Below are positions 3,588-5,024 of a DNA stretch of 5,024 nt, piece by piece (the first letter of the stretch is position 1; the number at the start of each line of letters is the position of its first letter). Under the pieces are notes generated by a model. It ran no database searches. It was not told where the DNA came from and saw only the letters and a list, made by a program, of their open reading frames with translations. The position numbers and the translations under genes were made by a program. The stretch is from assembly GCA_964612965.1 (NCBI GenBank), contig CAZTGB010000021.1:1-5024 (forward strand), written 5' to 3'. The stretch is from CAZTGB01 sp964612965. GTDB taxonomy: Bacteria; Patescibacteriota; Microgenomatia; UBA8517.

Positions 3588-5024
3588 ATGGACAAATTTA
3601 ACAAGAAATTACTAACCAAAAAATCTGAAGATATTTCAAAGTGGTATCTAGATTTAATTGAAAGCGCTCAGCTTGCCGATTATGGCCCAGCAAAGGGGAC
3701 AATGATAATTCGTCCTTATGGTTATGCCATTTGGGAAAATGTAGTCTCCGCAATGGATTCGCTTTTCAAAAAAGGTGGGGTAGTTAATGCCTATTTTCCA
3801 CTCTTCATTCCAAATTCACTTTTCTCAAAAGAAAAAGAACATGTAAAAGGATTTGCTCCGGAAACAGCAGTGGTAACCCATGCTGGGGGGGAAAAATTAT
3901 CTGACCCTCTTGTTGTTCGCCCAACGAGCGAAATGATTATGTATGAGGCGTATGCACGCTGGATTTCTTCTTGGCGGGATTTGCCCATGATAATTAATCA
4001 ATGGAACAATGTTGTTAGATGGGAAAAAAGAACTTATCCATTTTTACGTACATCTGAATTTCTTTGGCAGGAAGGGCACGGTGCACATCAAACTCATGAA
4101 GAATCATGGGACCGGGTTATGTGGGGTATTAAAACCTATTCAAAGATCTATAGAGAATATTTTGCAATAGAAGGACTAATTGGAAGGAAAAGTGAATCTG
4201 AGCGTTTTGCAGGAGGAGTTGATACCATCCCTTACGAAATGTTAATGCCAGATGGAAAAGTTCTGCAGGGCTGCACTTCCCACGATTTGGGGCAGAATTT
4301 TTCAAAAGCCTTAAATATTTCTTTTCAAGACAAAGAAGGCAAAAATCAATTTGTTTGGCAGAATAGTTGGGGTTTTACAACCAGGTCAATAGGAGCATTA
4401 ATTTTGGTTCACGGAGACGATAACGGACTAAAACTTCCCCCCAAGCTTGCCCCGACCAAAATAGTCATAATCCCAGTTTTAGGAAAGAAAGATGAAGAGA
4501 TTTTAAAATATTGTGCAAAAGTTAAAGAAAGTTTAGAAAGTGCCCTTAGTCAGTTCCCAGGCATTGTTGAAATTTCAGAGGACGCTGAAAAAAGCTTTGG
4601 TTGGAGAATAAACGATGCTGAAGTAAGAGGCATTCCACTTCGAATTGAAATAGGAACTCGTGAGACGCAAGAAAAAACAGTAACTATTGGTTTTAGAATT
4701 CCCGGTAAACAAAAAATTTTGGCAAGGCTCGATGGTTTATCAGAAAAAATTGAAGAACTTCTTATAAATATTCAATCCGAAATGTTTGAAGATTCAAAAA
4801 AATACTTAAAAGAAAATACACACGAAGCAAAAAATTATGGTGAGTTTAAAGAAATAATGAAAACAAAAAGAGGGTTTATCAAGGCGTTTTGGTGTGAAGA
4901 TGCAGATTGTGAGAAAAAGATTAAGGAAGAAACTAAGGCTTCAACTAGACTCAAAACCCTAGATACCAAAGAAGAAAAGGGTAAATGTATTTATTGTGGA
5001 CGTGAAGCCAAATTTATTTGGTAC
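3588..5024 (+). CDS. proS: Prolyl-tRNA synthetase, archaeal/eukaryal type (3' end cut by window)
   Basis: Class IIa synthetase that joins proline to tRNA-Pro in the cytosol. The frame is open from the ATG to the window edge (479 codons). Visible parts: motif 1 region ending YFPLFIP (69-75); the proline-binding VRPTSE loop (110-115); motif 2 FLRTSEFLWQEGHGAH (152-167), where R154 and E157 contact ATP; QGCTSHDLGQNFSKA (227-241); motif 3 TTRSIGALILVHGDDNG (264-280) with R266; the anticodon-binding domain (about 286-395); and a C-terminal domain with four presumed zinc-binding cysteines, C436, C441, C467 and C470. The lack of the large editing insertion between motifs 2 and 3, together with the zinc domain, marks the archaeal/eukaryal ProS type, which also occurs in some bacteria. 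The protein breaks off in FIWY, close to the usual Tyr-ending tail, so probably under ten residues are missing. Expression is governed by the T-box leader upstream. Confidence 0.97.
   Translation, partial: MDKFNKKLLTKKSEDISKWYLDLIESAQLADYGPAKGTMIIRPYGYAIWENVVSAMDSLFKKGGVVNAYFPLFIPNSLFSKEKEHVKGFAPETAVVTHAGGEKLSDPLVVRPTSEMIMYEAYARWISSWRDLPMIINQWNNVVRWEKRTYPFLRTSEFLWQEGHGAHQTHEESWDRVMWGIKTYSKIYREYFAIEGLIGRKSESERFAGGVDTIPYEMLMPDGKVLQGCTSHDLGQNFSKALNISFQDKEGKNQFVWQNSWGFTTRSIGALILVHGDDNGLKLPPKLAPTKIVIIPVLGKKDEEILKYCAKVKESLESALSQFPGIVEISEDAEKSFGWRINDAEVRGIPLRIEIGTRETQEKTVTIGFRIPGKQKILARLDGLSEKIEELLINIQSEMFEDSKKYLKENTHEAKNYGEFKEIMKTKRGFIKAFWCEDADCEKKIKEETKASTRLKTLDTKEEKGKCIYCGREAKFIWY

Noticed and set aside
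3791..3988. 65-codon open frame on the - strand inside proS
   Set aside because: Antisense to the conserved RPTSE region of ProRS; a shadow of the real gene.
154..5024. UGA recoded as glycine, as in some CPR lineages
   Set aside because: No in-frame TGA occurs in any of the genes, and all five visible stops are TAA or TAG, so there is no positive evidence for recoding; absence of TGA stops in five genes is too few to argue for it.

Overview
The window reads as a stretch of a small, AT-rich bacterial genome, most likely of the Patescibacteria/CPR radiation and perhaps Microgenomates-like. The pointers are a very short EF-Ts (150 aa), compact ribosomal and recycling-factor genes with almost no spacing, a small Phe/Asp/Lys-repeat helical protein of a kind I associate with CPR genomes, an archaeal/eukaryal-type prolyl-tRNA synthetase, and no in-frame UGA. 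The assignment is inference from gene content, not from a marker phylogeny.

Layout. Positions 1-153 are a structured leader ahead of rpsB: three hairpins, the last with a loop that can pair with the purine-rich AGGAAG just downstream. Then follow rpsB (30S protein S2), tsf (EF-Ts) and frr (ribosome recycling factor), all on the + strand with gaps of 3 and 28 bp. A small - strand gene (1903-2166) converges on frr with a 4-bp overlap and carries an in-frame 24-bp tandem repeat. A roughly 60-bp AT-rich divergent promoter region separates it from rseP (2228-3328), a membrane site-2 protease. Three bases after the rseP stop begins a full-consensus sigma70-type promoter, which drives a T-box riboswitch leader (about 3364-3559) with a mutually exclusive antiterminator and terminator. 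This controls proS (3588 to the window end), which lacks only its last few codons.

The gene order rpsB-tsf-frr-rseP-proS is the widely conserved bacterial cluster rpsB-tsf-pyrH-frr-uppS-cdsA-dxr-rseP-proS with pyrH, uppS, cdsA and dxr absent and a small inverted gene in the gap. The first three genes serve translation elongation and ribosome recycling. proS supplies Pro-tRNA and appears to sense uncharged tRNA-Pro through its own leader. The most noteworthy elements are the compact T-box on an archaeal-type ProRS in a probable CPR genome and the possible SD-sequestering pseudoknot ahead of rpsB.
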